Source of the DNA: Pelecanus crispus
Lineage: Eukaryota; Chordata; Aves; Pelecaniformes; Pelecanidae
Direction of reading: 5' to 3'
Length of the DNA stretch: 64,000 nucleotides
Assembly (NCBI RefSeq): GCF_030463565.1
Contig: NC_134653.1
Location: forward strand, 32,549,150-32,613,149
The notes under the pieces were generated by a model that saw only the letters and a program-made list of their open reading frames with translations, made no database searches and was not told the origin of the DNA. Positions 48,901-58,799 of this stretch are shown here, in pieces. A program made the translations under genes and the position numbers. Every line of letters starts with the position of its first letter. Position 1 is the stretch's first letter.

Positions 48901-49243
48901 TTGTTTTCAATCATAAACAACAGGCTTATTACTCACTTCAGATTTGAATGCTTTTAGTTTTAGCAGGAATTTTTTGAAATGAAAGTTGCAAATAACCTCC
49001 AGTACAGTTAGTCCCTTACACTTAATAAATAAGAAGCATCAAGAATCTTCATGGCATTGAGATGCACAGAACTATTAAATGGTTTTAGAGTCTATTAAAA
49101 AAAAAAAAGAGAGAGAAAAAAAAGAAAAAACAAGGGGAAAAAAAAAAAAGTCCTTTGTTACTGCAAAAATCAGTTTATGTTCTTCAAAGAATGGCCCCAG
49201 TGGTACGTTCAAGTGCCAAAACAAGCAGCAGGATGAGAGGCCA
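48900..49243 (-). other. ANAPC7: ANAPC7 3' UTR (proximal part; true end not determined)
   Basis: Sequence after the ANAPC7 stop. On the transcript it has a pyrimidine-rich tract (49097-49150) and an AU-rich nonamer TTATTTATT (plus-strand 49024-49032). No canonical AATAAA was found close by on the minus strand, so the left edge given here is arbitrary. Confidence 0.5.
49097..49150 (-). repeat. Purine-rich low-complexity tract (pyrimidine tract on the ANAPC7 transcript)
   Basis: 54 nt of A with scattered G and one C on the plus strand. On the ANAPC7 mRNA it is a long U/C tract about 95 nt after the stop codon, followed by AATAG. Confidence 0.8.
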
Positions 49244-49433
49244 TTACTGCATGCCAAACCACTGCTCTTGATCTGCCCACTGAGCTGCTTCACTGTCACT
49301 GCCTTCCAAGTCCCCCTCTTCTCCACTTCCCTCCATATCATCCACATCTTCTTCCTGGGTTGCATCTGTTGGACTTTCCTCTTTTTCCATTTTCTGCATT
49401 CCTTCTAGTGACTTCTGATCATTTGGATCCAAA
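49244..49433 (-). CDS. ANAPC7: ANAPC7 exon 11
   Basis: 190 nt, codon 503 to the TAA stop. After LDPNDQKSLEGMQKMEKEE it encodes an acidic tail (EEDVDDMEGSGEEGDLEGSD) ending QWFGMQ, the known ANAPC7 C-terminus. Acceptor TTTCCTCAG. Confidence 0.96.
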
Positions 49434-52400
49434 CTGAGGAAAGTAAGAAAAAGAATTTGTGATGTTATTGTAAAGGGGTGGGGTGGAAAGTCTCTTCTTG
49501 TCTGCACTTCCTGTTTAACATCATCAAGAAGTTCAATTTAGATGATGCCACTTTACATCAGGCTGACCGTAACACTGAGTATTAAATCTTTATATAAAAG
49601 AATTTTGATCCCCAAGAATGTGCTTATCTAAACATCACACTCTTCCTGAAAACTTAGTGTACTCTTCCAGACAATACTAAAGTAACATGAAAGCAGTAAA
49701 AATTTAATTGACTATGACTAAATGTTATATGCAAGAAAAAAAGAGCTGACTCATTTAAGCTATATAAGTTTACAGTGGACATAATGTGCTAGATTTAAGG
49801 TAAATTTAACTTGTTGAAATCAAAACATGGCAATATTTAGCATGGTAACACCCTAAAATAACATTTAGGTTATGTTAAACTGAATCACACTACTTAAACT
49901 TACTTGATAGCTCATTTTTATATAGCACCTTCTAGTCTAAAGGAATGGATCTTAAGGTGCCTGACTATATAATAATTAATGACTACAAATAAATCCATGC
50001 CTTAATCCTTTCATTAGCCAAGGAATCGCATGCCTAGTGACATGTTTAGCATTAATGCAGTCCCCAAATTTTGCACATCTCAGCTCAAAGCCTTATGACC
50101 AACTAATTCACTAACAGGACGTCGCTTGTATGTTTTTGTTTGTTTTAAGGGAGAATGATAGAAAGCTATGCCTGACGCACATCCTGATCGATTAGTGGCT
50201 CAACTTTTTACTTAGTCAAGGTGATTGTTGGTTGTTATACATTCACTGCAATCTCAGAATCTCTGCTTTACCTTAGGGCAATACTGTACTGGTCCATTGC
50301 TTCCTGATACTCGTTGACAGCTACAAGAAAGTCGCCCAGTATTCGGTGCAGAACACAGTCACTCTGATTAGCCAGTGCATTCCTCAGCAAAGCAATTCCA
50401 TCTTCATACTTCTGTTCTCTACCTGTTTATATGCAAAGCTACAGTTTTAATTAATAGTTTAGATAAATCTATAAAAAGTCAGAGTGTACACAAAGAGTCA
50501 TCGTAACACAAGACCATTTCTTCCTTCGGAACTGTCAGCATGGGGGATAGCAGTGATACACTTCTTGCAAGATTAAGTGTAACAATGGCTTTTTGTTGCA
50601 GTAACTGCTACACTCACGATTACATATACTTCGAGGTGAAAACATTTTGTTCGCAATTGTTTTAAGTGCTGGTGTAGTATCAGTTGCTAGATGCAATTAA
50701 TTCCTGTGGTATTTCCTTCAGGACAGAACTGATAAAACCCTGAGCTATAACATCACTGTTACATTCTTCACATTGATGAATGTGAACACTCTTCCATGTA
50801 AAACAGTACGCTTTAAATAAATGGACATGGGGGAAAAAAAAGGAACTTACTAAGAAGTTCTGCTTTCTTCACCACAGCTTTAATGTAATCAGGTCTTTGC
50901 GTTAGCGCTTTGTCCAATAACGTTTTTGCTTTTTCCTGCGTGACTGGGTCTTCAAGACAGACTGTTGCTAACAGAGTAAGTGTCTGTGCATTTGCTCCCA
51001 GAGTTTTATACACGTTATTTGCCATGACCATAGCTTCCCGGATACTGTTGGACGCTAGATAACATTCGATGAGACCTGATGATATAAAAAGGAAAACATT
51101 TGAGGTTTTGAGTTAGCACTACAGACACTCATCCCTCCTCAATTGTTTGCATTTAGTTGCACTCAGACTCCAAACAACTGACACTTCCAATAACCAAATA
51201 CAAATTGCAATTGAGAAAGTGACTCTGTACATTTTAACATATCCATTCTACAGATAATTGACTTCATCACTTTTATTTATGAGTGGGTACTAAAAAAAAA
51301 AAAAAAAAATTAAAAAAAGCCTAAGCCTAGGTACACCTAATCTAAGATTTCTGTCCAATTCCAGTACTGAGATATTAATACTTCACCTGGACTCCTGACA
51401 ACTCACTACTTACTTGAAGCTGCTGTTGAGATCAACAAGATTTAAATAAATATGACAAAAGTATGACAAAATGAAGCTCCCAGTGGAACTAGCTATACAG
51501 TTAACGTCATCATCCAAAAGTGATCTGCTCAGAACACCCACGTCTGTTTATATCCAGATCAAACAAAACAGAAAACAACAAGAAAAAGCCCTGTTTTAAA
51601 ATCATTCTTATAAATACATGTAGTCGCTAGTATTCCTCATCTGACCGCTTCTACCAGAGCTTTATAGATTTTCAGGTAATAATAATTTACTTACTAGAAA
51701 GTCAGCAGGAGAAAAGAAGTCCTGTCTATTCCCTTGCCTCATCATCATCGTGACACCAGCTTTCACACCAAACCCATACTGTACATGTGAGTAGCTTCAC
51801 TCACCTTCATAGCAATCCAGCCTGCAAGGTGCAAGACGTATTGCTTCACGGAAGTGTATAATTGCTTCCTGTACTCGGCCCATATTCCTAAGAGCAGCTC
51901 CTTTCAGCAGGAGAGCTTGAACGCTGTTACTATTGAGCTGGATAGCTTTGGCCCCTAAGTATAAGGCACGAGAGTATCGTTTACTGTAGAAACTATGACA
52001 CCTATGGAAAGACAAGAGGGACTGTAAACATGTACTGCCTGTGTACATTCATAGAGGTTTAAAAGCAGAAAGAAGGGGGCAGAGGGGAAGAAATTACAGG
52101 CAACTGTTGAACTTCTTGCATTTGAAGTTAGGAATATGTGTTCAGGTAAAAAACCTCTTCAGGAGTTTAAAAAAAAGCAGCATGAATATTAACTGTTACA
52201 GCTATTTAATGTATCATTGTCGTTGCACAGGTGCAGTAACTCCAACAGGTTTAAACACACAGAAAACAACCAAAATATTGATATTTATGGATAGCTAATT
52301 TAAGTTATCCCAAGAACAGAACAGATAGAATAGAAAAGCACCTTCTGAACAAAAAAAGCTGAATCCACTGTATCAACTGTAATCCACTGCACACAGCAAA

Positions 52401-55400
52401 TCAAGAGTGGAAGTAAGAAAGGAAAGAAAACAACTTACCCAGATACCACCCAGGGTTCCGCATGTTGATCAGAAATATTGAAGAGACGACAGCCCAAGTT
52501 CTCCACATCCTCTAGTCGACCTTCACGGGCCAATAAATAACCATATACGTCCATTCCTAAAGTGAAATGTTTGAAGATGAGTCATTAAGAAATGGAAAGT
52601 TCATTCACAACAAGAAAAAACAAAAACAAAACCACAAACACCTACTTTAAGCCGTGCAACTTCCAGTAACGGTTTGAGATACACAGCTTCTGAATGTAAA
52701 TTCTGAACTGAAATCCAGGTACAACAATATACAATATTCCACTGCATGCTTGACTGCATGTAGCTGCTACTCTAATGTCACTCACAGATCATTACAATAG
52801 GTAAACTTTCTTTTAGGATTTACTCACCTTTTATTAGGTAAGGATCCAGCATTTGTGCTTGTTCAAATTTTAGAATAGAATTTTTATTATCTCCGGCTCT
52901 GAAATACAGGTCTGCTAAGCTCCCCAGTAAGTCTACGTTATCCCTCAGCAATGACTTTTTCTCTAAAGAGCTTTAAGAGAAAAAAAAAAAAAAGCCTGTT
53001 ATTTATATAATGCCATTTTAAATATAGTTACATATAAATATTAATATATTATTTGATTACATCATGCTCTTCGAACTCTTACCAAATGGTGTTTATTGCT
53101 CTTGTGTTATCTCCAGTATGCACAAAAGCATATGCCTTGATCCACACTGAAAGCCAATCCAAGTTAGGAATACTCTGAATTACGTTGATTGTCATAGAGG
53201 CCACTTCCGCACCTTTCACCGACAGTGAGAGCAAGCCTATTCAGAACGGTATATGCATCAGTTTCAGCCGCCATAAACTGCTTTTAATACAAATTAATTG
53301 TCTGCAGACCAGAAACTCCATCCCTTGACAAGCATAAACAAGCAGCTTGTTACAATGCTTTTTATAATTTGCATAATGTAGGCATTACATACTACATGCA
53401 AATGCAAGACAGTTACCTAGTCCCAAGCACAATTCAAATTATAATACTGTTTAATACTGAAATACTAACAGCGTGCAGACACCTACCTAGTATAGCATCA
53501 AGTGCTAAAGGGCACTGCCTTAGTACTTCTTTGTAGCTTGTAACAGATGAGCGTTCTTGACCTGCTTTCTTGTACAGATTTGCCAACATCATATTGATCT
53601 GCAAGCAATAGAAATGTTGGTAGAGTCAAGTATGAGAAAGGAGAAAGCCTGACTAAGAAAAAGTCACAACTTTGTCTTCAAGCATGCCTGCCTTCCTCCC
53701 TCCTGTTCTGGGCAGAAGACAAAAGTACCTGCTCTTCTTCTGAGAACACTATAAGCTACCATGTAGTATAAAATTAAAATTGTTGCTTCTTTCCGAGTCC
53801 AAAGACAAAATCTACATTCTTTTGTATTTGTACAGTGCACCTTGAAATCTCGGTGTTTTGAATATAAGAAGTCAAAAGATAGGCAAGTGTTTATATACGA
53901 TGCCAAGAAGGACCTGTATATCCATTACATTAGCCTTCTTTCAGTTGATCTCTCCATATCAATAGAAGTCTTTGAGAGAATTAGCTTAGGAAGGCAGAGA
54001 AAGTTTCCATTTAGCTTCTGAATGAAGTCACGACTGATAAAAGAACAGAAATTATTTGAGCTCTATACAACACAAATAGCTGGTTTCTGCTACGATACTT
54101 TATTTTACTAGTGTGTATAGGTAAAAAGTTTGCTTTTTCTTGTCTTCTTTTTCTGTTCCATAAATTGATCTTTAAACAGAACACTCTACTAGAGTCTAAG
54201 CCACATACACCGTTAGCACAATACAGGAATATTGTTAACATGAAACATAGCCGAGTGACCTGATACGTTAATCTTTTAAGCCTTTATGACATAACAGAGA
54301 CAGCAAGCAAAGGCAACATATTTGGCACTGCAGACCACAATGGGATCTAAGTAGTCAACGTTATCTAAACTGTTATTAAAAAGGATGAAAAGATTTTAAA
54401 AGATGGAGCATAGGCATTCCTTCTACTTGCCAAAGTCTTCAGCCTTTCAAGGATCTTACATTGCTCAAACTATACAGTAAGACATGAAGTGCCATTCCAC
54501 ACACATTCTGGGTTCAAGAATATATTAAAACACTTGCTCAGTCTGAGCAATCACGATTTAGCACATTGACTGGCTAATGGTGAAAACACCACAGAACAGT
54601 CAGCCTCGTGAGACAACTAGGCTACAAGTCTCTCCTTCAGCTCTAGCAGGTGACAGCGTGCCCTTCCTGTCCAGTGATACACAGCTCTCCCACAGAGACC
54701 AGGACTCCACTTTGTGGTTACAGCCAGGCAAAGTACATCAATTTAAACAATTGCTTTGAGTCTCACATTTATATGTTTGGCTCAGAACTGCAGAAAATTA
54801 TTCAGTCAGGTATCTGGTAATCACTTCCTAACTTGCAGTAACTCAGCTGTTTGCAATCGCTTAAATTTTTCTCCTGGTAGATGTGATGCACATTGCTTTT
54901 GTTGAGACCATCCATTATTCTTTGACCTACGAAAACTACTCATAACAACATGCAAAGAAGACCTATTGAATGGATGATACAGATTCCAAGCCTTATGTAC
55001 AGATATACAAATACTTTACAAACTTCTAGAATTAAAAAAAATAGTGTTTCTTCATCCTTGTATACAAGCAAAATTCTGTACCTGCCATGGGCACCGCTAA
55101 AGAGTTAACCAGGTAATTCACATAAATTAATAGATGTACGCAAACATTTAACTCTTTTCACTTTTTTTGAATTCTTTCAAACAGAGGGAATACAAAATTT
55201 GTCTGATTTTAAAGAAAGGAGGCCAAATAAACTATTTAGAAGCATTTCCAAACAACATTTAACTAATACAAAAGCAAATACCAAGACACAATGACGTTAT
55301 ACCTATAGGCTACGTTCTTTTTTGAACAGATACTGGCCTATAGATTCAAGATAAGCTAACCAAGGACTTGTGACAAACGTCTGCCAGCACTAACCTTTGG

Positions 55401-57137
55401 GGTCCTCTGTCTGGAAGGAATCCCATCAAGAATAGCAATAGCATCTTTGTCTTGCTTCAGCATTGTGTAACATTCAGCCATTTTATATTTCACTTCAATT
55501 TCAGATGGTAAACACTGAAATAAAAAACCAAAGTTTAAAGTACAATGCTGTTTCAGTCAAGTAAAAAGACCTGAATAAGGTTTCCTCATTAAATGCTTAC
55601 ACTATATTGAAAAAATCTAGTGCAACAAAGTTAACAATGCAACCTACTGCTAGCTCATATCACTCCTGTCTTCAAATGAAAAGCATGAACTACACAAACA
55701 AAAAAAAAAATCTCATGTTCAAGACCACATTAAGTTTTGCATTAAAAACCACCACATTGATATTTCAAAAACCTGTTAGCCTTAAAAGTCAGGTTTATTT
55801 GACATGATAAATCCACAATCTAATGCTATCATACTGAGTCAGCAACATTAATTGTAAGGGTGAACACAATCATTTTATGCAGCACATTAGTCAATTTTAA
55901 AATACCTGGCTTTGGGGAGTTGATGCAGCATTCCCAGTAGAAGGTCTTACTTTTGAAGTTTTACTTAACGCTTTTTTCTGCTGCAAGGCCATTGTATACT
56001 TGCTTACAGCATTTCTGTATTCTTTATCATGGAAGAGAGAGTCTGCATGATATACAAGGAGCTGGTATTTCTGAGATGGTGAAAACAGTTCCCTAGAAGA
56101 AATGCAAACAGAAAGGCTGAGATCAGCTAACTGCATAAGAACTAAATCCTTACAGATCCAAAGTATTTGTAGCTTTGGTTTGTCTGGCTTCAGCTTCCCA
56201 CTGCCGCTTCTTGACTACATTGGAAGGGCCCTTGGATAACAGGTACTGCCTCCTCACAAAAGGATTATCTCGCAATTTTTTTTTATCTGTATACAAAGAA
56301 ATGCAATAGCCACTCCTGACACCTCAACAGTAACGCCAGCTTACGTTCAGCTGCTTGGCCACTGCTTTCCATAATGGAGCAGCATCCATCCTCCCCATAA
56401 CAAACCACACATTAGCAAGGCCCATTAAAGAACATTTTGTTTGAATGGACTCAAGCTTACAAGCAGCCCAGCTCCTTGTACAGCTATCCTGGTCCTAATC
56501 CACACGTTCCTACATTTTATAAACCCCCATTATAACACTTGAGTTTGCAGAAGTGTTGAAAAGTTAGGGTTTCAGAATGGGATTTTGGCTTGAGTTAGTA
56601 CCTCAAAACCCATGTAAAATGTGAAGTGATACTTTGCAGGGAAGTCCTGAAAAATAAAGGGAATCGCTTGAGTCAGGGGAAGAGCCGTGACCTACACAAG
56701 GCACCCCTGGAAGGAGAAAATCGCTCCACCTCTAGCAAGACGCTCGTGTTGTACCGGGTACCCCAAAGGGCAGAGGCTGCGCTGCTCAGGCTGAGCTCCG
56801 GACAGAGTCGCGCTGACAGAACCGGGCTTCATCCCCTGCAGGGCCGGGGACAGGAGCACGGCGCCCGCACCACAGAGCCCAGCGGGAGGGACAGCTCTAA
56901 AAGCGAGCCTGCCTCCCTCCCTGCTCGTAAGACCCCACCACCACCCTGCGAGCTCCCGCCTGTCCTCTCCCTCAGCATCACCGGCCCTGTCAGCCCGCAG
57001 CCACCCGGCGCGCCCTCTCGCGGGAGGGCCACTCACGAGTTATTGCCGCTCATGGTGAGGAGAAGCCCGCTGAGGAGCCGCACGTTAGAGTGGAGCCCGG
57101 CGGACGCCATCTCCCGTACGTGCTCCACCACGCTCAT
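49244..57137 (-). CDS. ANAPC7: ANAPC7, anaphase-promoting complex subunit 7 (complete)
   Basis: TPR protein of the APC/C (cyclosome), the E3 ubiquitin ligase that marks securin and cyclins for destruction in mitosis. It forms part of the TPR lobe next to CDC27 in the nucleus. Eleven coding exons, listed 5' to 3' on the minus strand: 57137-57037, 56092-55906, 55514-55395, 53598-53487, 53236-53083, 52970-52828, 52556-52439, 52001-51805, 51075-50851, 50422-50272, 49433-49244. Their lengths sum to 1698 nt, 565 residues plus TAA, the same as the human form that starts at MNVIDHV. All phases join correctly. The middle of the protein is a run of TPR helices, and the last 45 or so residues are strongly acidic. 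The start chosen is MSVVEHVREM (ATG 57137-57135, A at -3). An in-frame ATG 46 codons upstream is also possible. Confidence 0.97.
49434..50271 (-). other. ANAPC7 intron 10
   Basis: 0.84 kb AT-rich intron; nothing recognised beyond splice sites. Confidence 0.8.
50272..50422 (-). CDS. ANAPC7: ANAPC7 exon 10
   Basis: 151 nt, residues 453-503 (REQKYEDGIALLRNAL...). Two TPR-type helices near the C-terminal end of the solenoid. Donor GTAAAG. Confidence 0.96.
50423..50850 (-). other. ANAPC7 intron 9
   Basis: 0.43 kb intron; nothing recognised. Confidence 0.8.
50851..51075 (-). CDS. ANAPC7: ANAPC7 exon 9
   Basis: 225 nt, residues 378-453 (LIECYLASNSIREAMVMANN...AELL). Covers about two TPR repeats. 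Donor GTAAGT. Confidence 0.97.
51076..51804 (-). other. ANAPC7 intron 8
   Basis: 0.73 kb intron with an 18-nt A-run at 51292-51309 (T-run on the transcript). Nothing else was recognised. Confidence 0.8.
51805..52001 (-). CDS. ANAPC7: ANAPC7 exon 8
   Basis: 197 nt, residues 312-378 (CHSFYSKRYSRALYLGAKAI...). Contains a textbook TPR (ALLLKGAALRNMGRVQEAII). Acceptor TCCATAG, donor GTGAGT. Confidence 0.97.
52002..52438 (-). other. ANAPC7 intron 7
   Basis: 0.44 kb intron; nothing recognised. Confidence 0.8.
52439..52556 (-). CDS. ANAPC7: ANAPC7 exon 7
   Basis: 118 nt, residues 273-312 (MDVYGYLLAREGRLEDVENL...EPWVVSG). TPR region. Donor GTAAGT. Confidence 0.97.
52828..52970 (-). CDS. ANAPC7: ANAPC7 exon 6
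   Basis: 143 nt, residues 225-273 (SLEKKSLLRDNVDLLGSLAD...). TPR region. Donor GTGAGT. The intron upstream of it is only 112 nt. Confidence 0.97.
53083..53236 (-). CDS. ANAPC7: ANAPC7 exon 5
   Basis: 154 nt, residues 174-225 (LLSLSVKGAEVASMTINVIQ...). Donor GTAAGA. The acceptor (TTCTGAATAG) has almost no pyrimidine tract, but the phase joins exon 4 exactly. Confidence 0.93.
53487..53598 (-). CDS. ANAPC7: ANAPC7 exon 4
   Basis: 112 nt, residues 137-174 (INMMLANLYKKAGQERSSVT...LDAIL). TPR region. Acceptor GCTTGCAG, donor GTAGGT. Confidence 0.97.
53599..55394 (-). other. ANAPC7 intron 3
   Basis: 1.8 kb, the largest ANAPC7 intron. AT-rich, with scattered short open frames of no coding character. 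No repeat family was recognised. Confidence 0.8.
55395..55514 (-). CDS. ANAPC7: ANAPC7 exon 3
   Basis: 120 nt, residues 97-136 (CLPSEIEVKYKMAECYTMLK...), phase 0 at both ends. The donor GTTAGT is slightly non-consensus. Confidence 0.97.
55515..55905 (-). other. ANAPC7 intron 2
   Basis: 0.39 kb intron; nothing recognised. Confidence 0.8.
55906..56092 (-). CDS. ANAPC7: ANAPC7 exon 2
   Basis: 187 nt, residues 34-96 (ELFSPSQKYQLLVYHADSLF...STPQSQ). N-terminal TPR plus a low-complexity Lys/Ser/Thr linker. Acceptor CTTCTAG, donor GTATTT. Confidence 0.97.
56093..57036 (-). other. ANAPC7 intron 1
   Basis: 0.94 kb. The promoter-proximal half is part of the CpG island. The distal half contains an exon-like open segment at 56154-56286. 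Confidence 0.75.
56154..56286 (-). other. Unassigned exon-like segment in ANAPC7 intron 1
   Basis: 133 bp flanked on the minus strand by an acceptor-like TTTCTTTGTATACAG and a donor-like GTAAGG. One frame is open across it and reads like protein (LRDNPFVRRQYLLSKGPSNV, then VKKRQWEAEARQTK). I do not recognise the product. It would not splice in frame between ANAPC7 exons 1 and 2: that junction gives an immediate TAA. It may be a poison exon, a gene fragment or chance. Confidence 0.3.
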
Positions 57138-57500
57138 ACTGGCGGCGGAGAGGCGCGGAGGGAGGCACGGCCCTAACTCAGGCGACGCCGCCGCCGCCCG
57201 CCGCCGCTCCAAAATGGCGCCACCGAGGGGGCCTCGCGCGCCGCCGCCTGCAGGCGCCCGCGGCGCTGCCTTCATGGCGGCCGCGCGAGCCGACAGGCGC
57301 GCGGAGGGGCAGCCCGGCCCCGGCAGCCCCGCGCCTGCGCAGTGGCGGGGCGGGAGGGGCGGCGCGGCTCTGGGGGGGGCGATCGCTTCTTACCAGAGGG
57401 TCGGAGGAGTCCTTTGGCGGCTCAGCGTCGTTGTGTGGAAGGGACGTGCTGCCTGTGTCTGCGCAGCTCTTCAATGTGGTCCTTCTTCTCCTGAGATTTT
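56690..57500. promoter_or_regulatory. CpG-island promoter of ANAPC7
   Basis: A dense CpG/GC-rich block spans exon 1. It contains an NRF1-like palindrome GCGCCTGCGC (57331-57340), GC boxes GGGGCGGG (57347-57354) and GGGGCGG (57356-57362), and YY1-like AAAATGGCGCC (57211-57221) and CATGGCGGCC (57273-57282). No TATA box was seen. Transcription start sites are probably dispersed upstream of 57275. Confidence 0.75.
57037..57137 (-). CDS. ANAPC7: ANAPC7 exon 1 (coding part)
   Basis: 101 nt, residues 1-33 plus two bases (MSVVEHVREMASAGLHSNVR...). The helix-rich start aligns with human MNVIDHVRDM. Donor GTGAGT. The same frame stays open upstream to an ATG at 57275-57273. Confidence 0.94.
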
Positions 57501-57662
57501 ATTATCTGCTGGTTGCGGCTGGTAAATGTGACAGGTATCGGAGATGATGAAGCTCCGGCCTATAAAAATAGGTAACTGAGGGGAAAGACCATTCAAAACC
57601 TAGATTTCCTCTGGGCTGCAACCAAGGGAAACACCTCACTAGGGCCACCGTTAATTGCAAGG

Positions 57663-57755
57663 CATAGAAACATAGAATCGTTTAGGTTGGAAAAGACCTT
57701 TAAGATCATCCAGTCCAACCATTAACCTAACACTACCAAGTCCACCACTAAACCA
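57663..57755 (-). mobile_element. CR1 LINE 3'-end fragment (copy 1)
   Basis: The plus strand begins CATAGAAACATAGAATCGTT, the reverse complement of the ATTCTATG-type CR1 3' terminus, then continues GGTTGGAAAAGACCTTTAAG and ATCCAGTCCAACC, characteristic of avian CR1. It is truncated after about 93 bp. Confidence 0.9.
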
Positions 57756-57830
57756 ATTAACAGGACAGTAATAAGTAATTTCATGTTTCCTGGCTTGGTG
57801 GCTGCATTATTTTTTAATGAAAGTAAAAAC

Positions 57831-58160
57831 TAGGAATCATTAAGTTTGGAAAGGATCTCTAAGATCACCAGTCCAGCCATCAACCCAGCACTCCCATGCC
57901 CACTAAACCATGTCCCCAGGTGCCACGGCTGCCCATTTTTTGAACACTTCAGGGATGGTGACTCCACCACCTCCCTGGGCAGCCTGTTCCAATGCTTGAC
58001 TACCCCTTCTGTGAAGAAACCTTTCCTAATATCGAATCTAAACCTCCTCTGATGCAACTTGAGGCCATTTCCTCTCGTCCTATCGCTAGTTACTTGGGAG
58101 AAGAGACCAACATCCACCTCACTACAACCTCCTTTCAGGTAGTTGCATAGACTGAAAGGA
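57831..58160 (-). mobile_element. CR1 LINE 3'-end fragment (copy 2)
   Basis: Second CR1 copy in the same orientation, with the 3' end at the left. It starts AGGAATCATTAAG and continues with GGGATGGTGACTCCACCACC, GGCAGCCTGTTCCAATGCTT and GAGGCCATTTCCTCTCGTCC. On the minus strand one frame is still open for about 95 codons (58117-57830) but it is only the end of the LINE, 5'-truncated. Confidence 0.9.
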
Positions 58161-58799
58161 GAGCTGAATCACAAACTTTTTTTCCCTTTATTACAAAAAG
58201 AATGCAAAACATGGCTATCCTTCTATTACTACTCCTACAAATCAAATCAGCTTTCAGTTTGAAGATGCCATCACTGCTGTCTGGAGAGGAATACACCTCT
58301 CAAACACGCCAAGCAGCAAAACATGACTGGCACTAGACTGCAGATCAAGTCACACAAAAAGTATGTTGGTGCTGTACAGTGACAGCAAAACAAGTATTGC
58401 CATGAAGGAAAGAGACAACTCAGAATAAACTGAACTTGGATTTGCAGTTCTTCAGGGAGCCATCTGACGGATCAAGAGAGTCACAATTTTTGCCAGTATC
58501 GTGTGGTGTTTCTGCTGGACTGAATGCCATCACAAAGGCAGCCTCAGACTAAGCTGTATGTAATCCGCCTGCGTTACTCTTTGAAGGCATTTTAGCACAA
58601 TGGAGCACTGCTCTGCGAAGGCAGACCTGCTAAACAACCAGGTACCTTGCCACAAACTACAGCCCCTGTATTAATCCCCTGTTTTCAGTGGGAATGATTC
58701 ACTTCCTACTGATAACCATTACACAATAATGATGGTCTTTTCACAAAAAAACAAAACTGATTCTTTGAAGGCTATCCATAAGACATAAAGCAATTACCA

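Noticed and set aside
49097-49150. Purine-rich A-tract as a processed-pseudogene poly-A tail
   Set aside because: No retrotransposed body lies beside it and no target-site duplication was seen. It sits in the ANAPC7 3' UTR just after the stop codon.
56626-57525. 299-codon plus-strand open frame over the ANAPC7 promoter
   Set aside because: It lies in a CpG island where stop codons are rare and runs antisense through ANAPC7 exon 1. It is Pro/Arg/Ala-rich low complexity and has no recognisable domain or splice structure.
57830-58117. 95-codon minus-strand ORF near 58 kb as a gene
   Set aside because: It is the 3' end of a truncated CR1 LINE, not a host gene.
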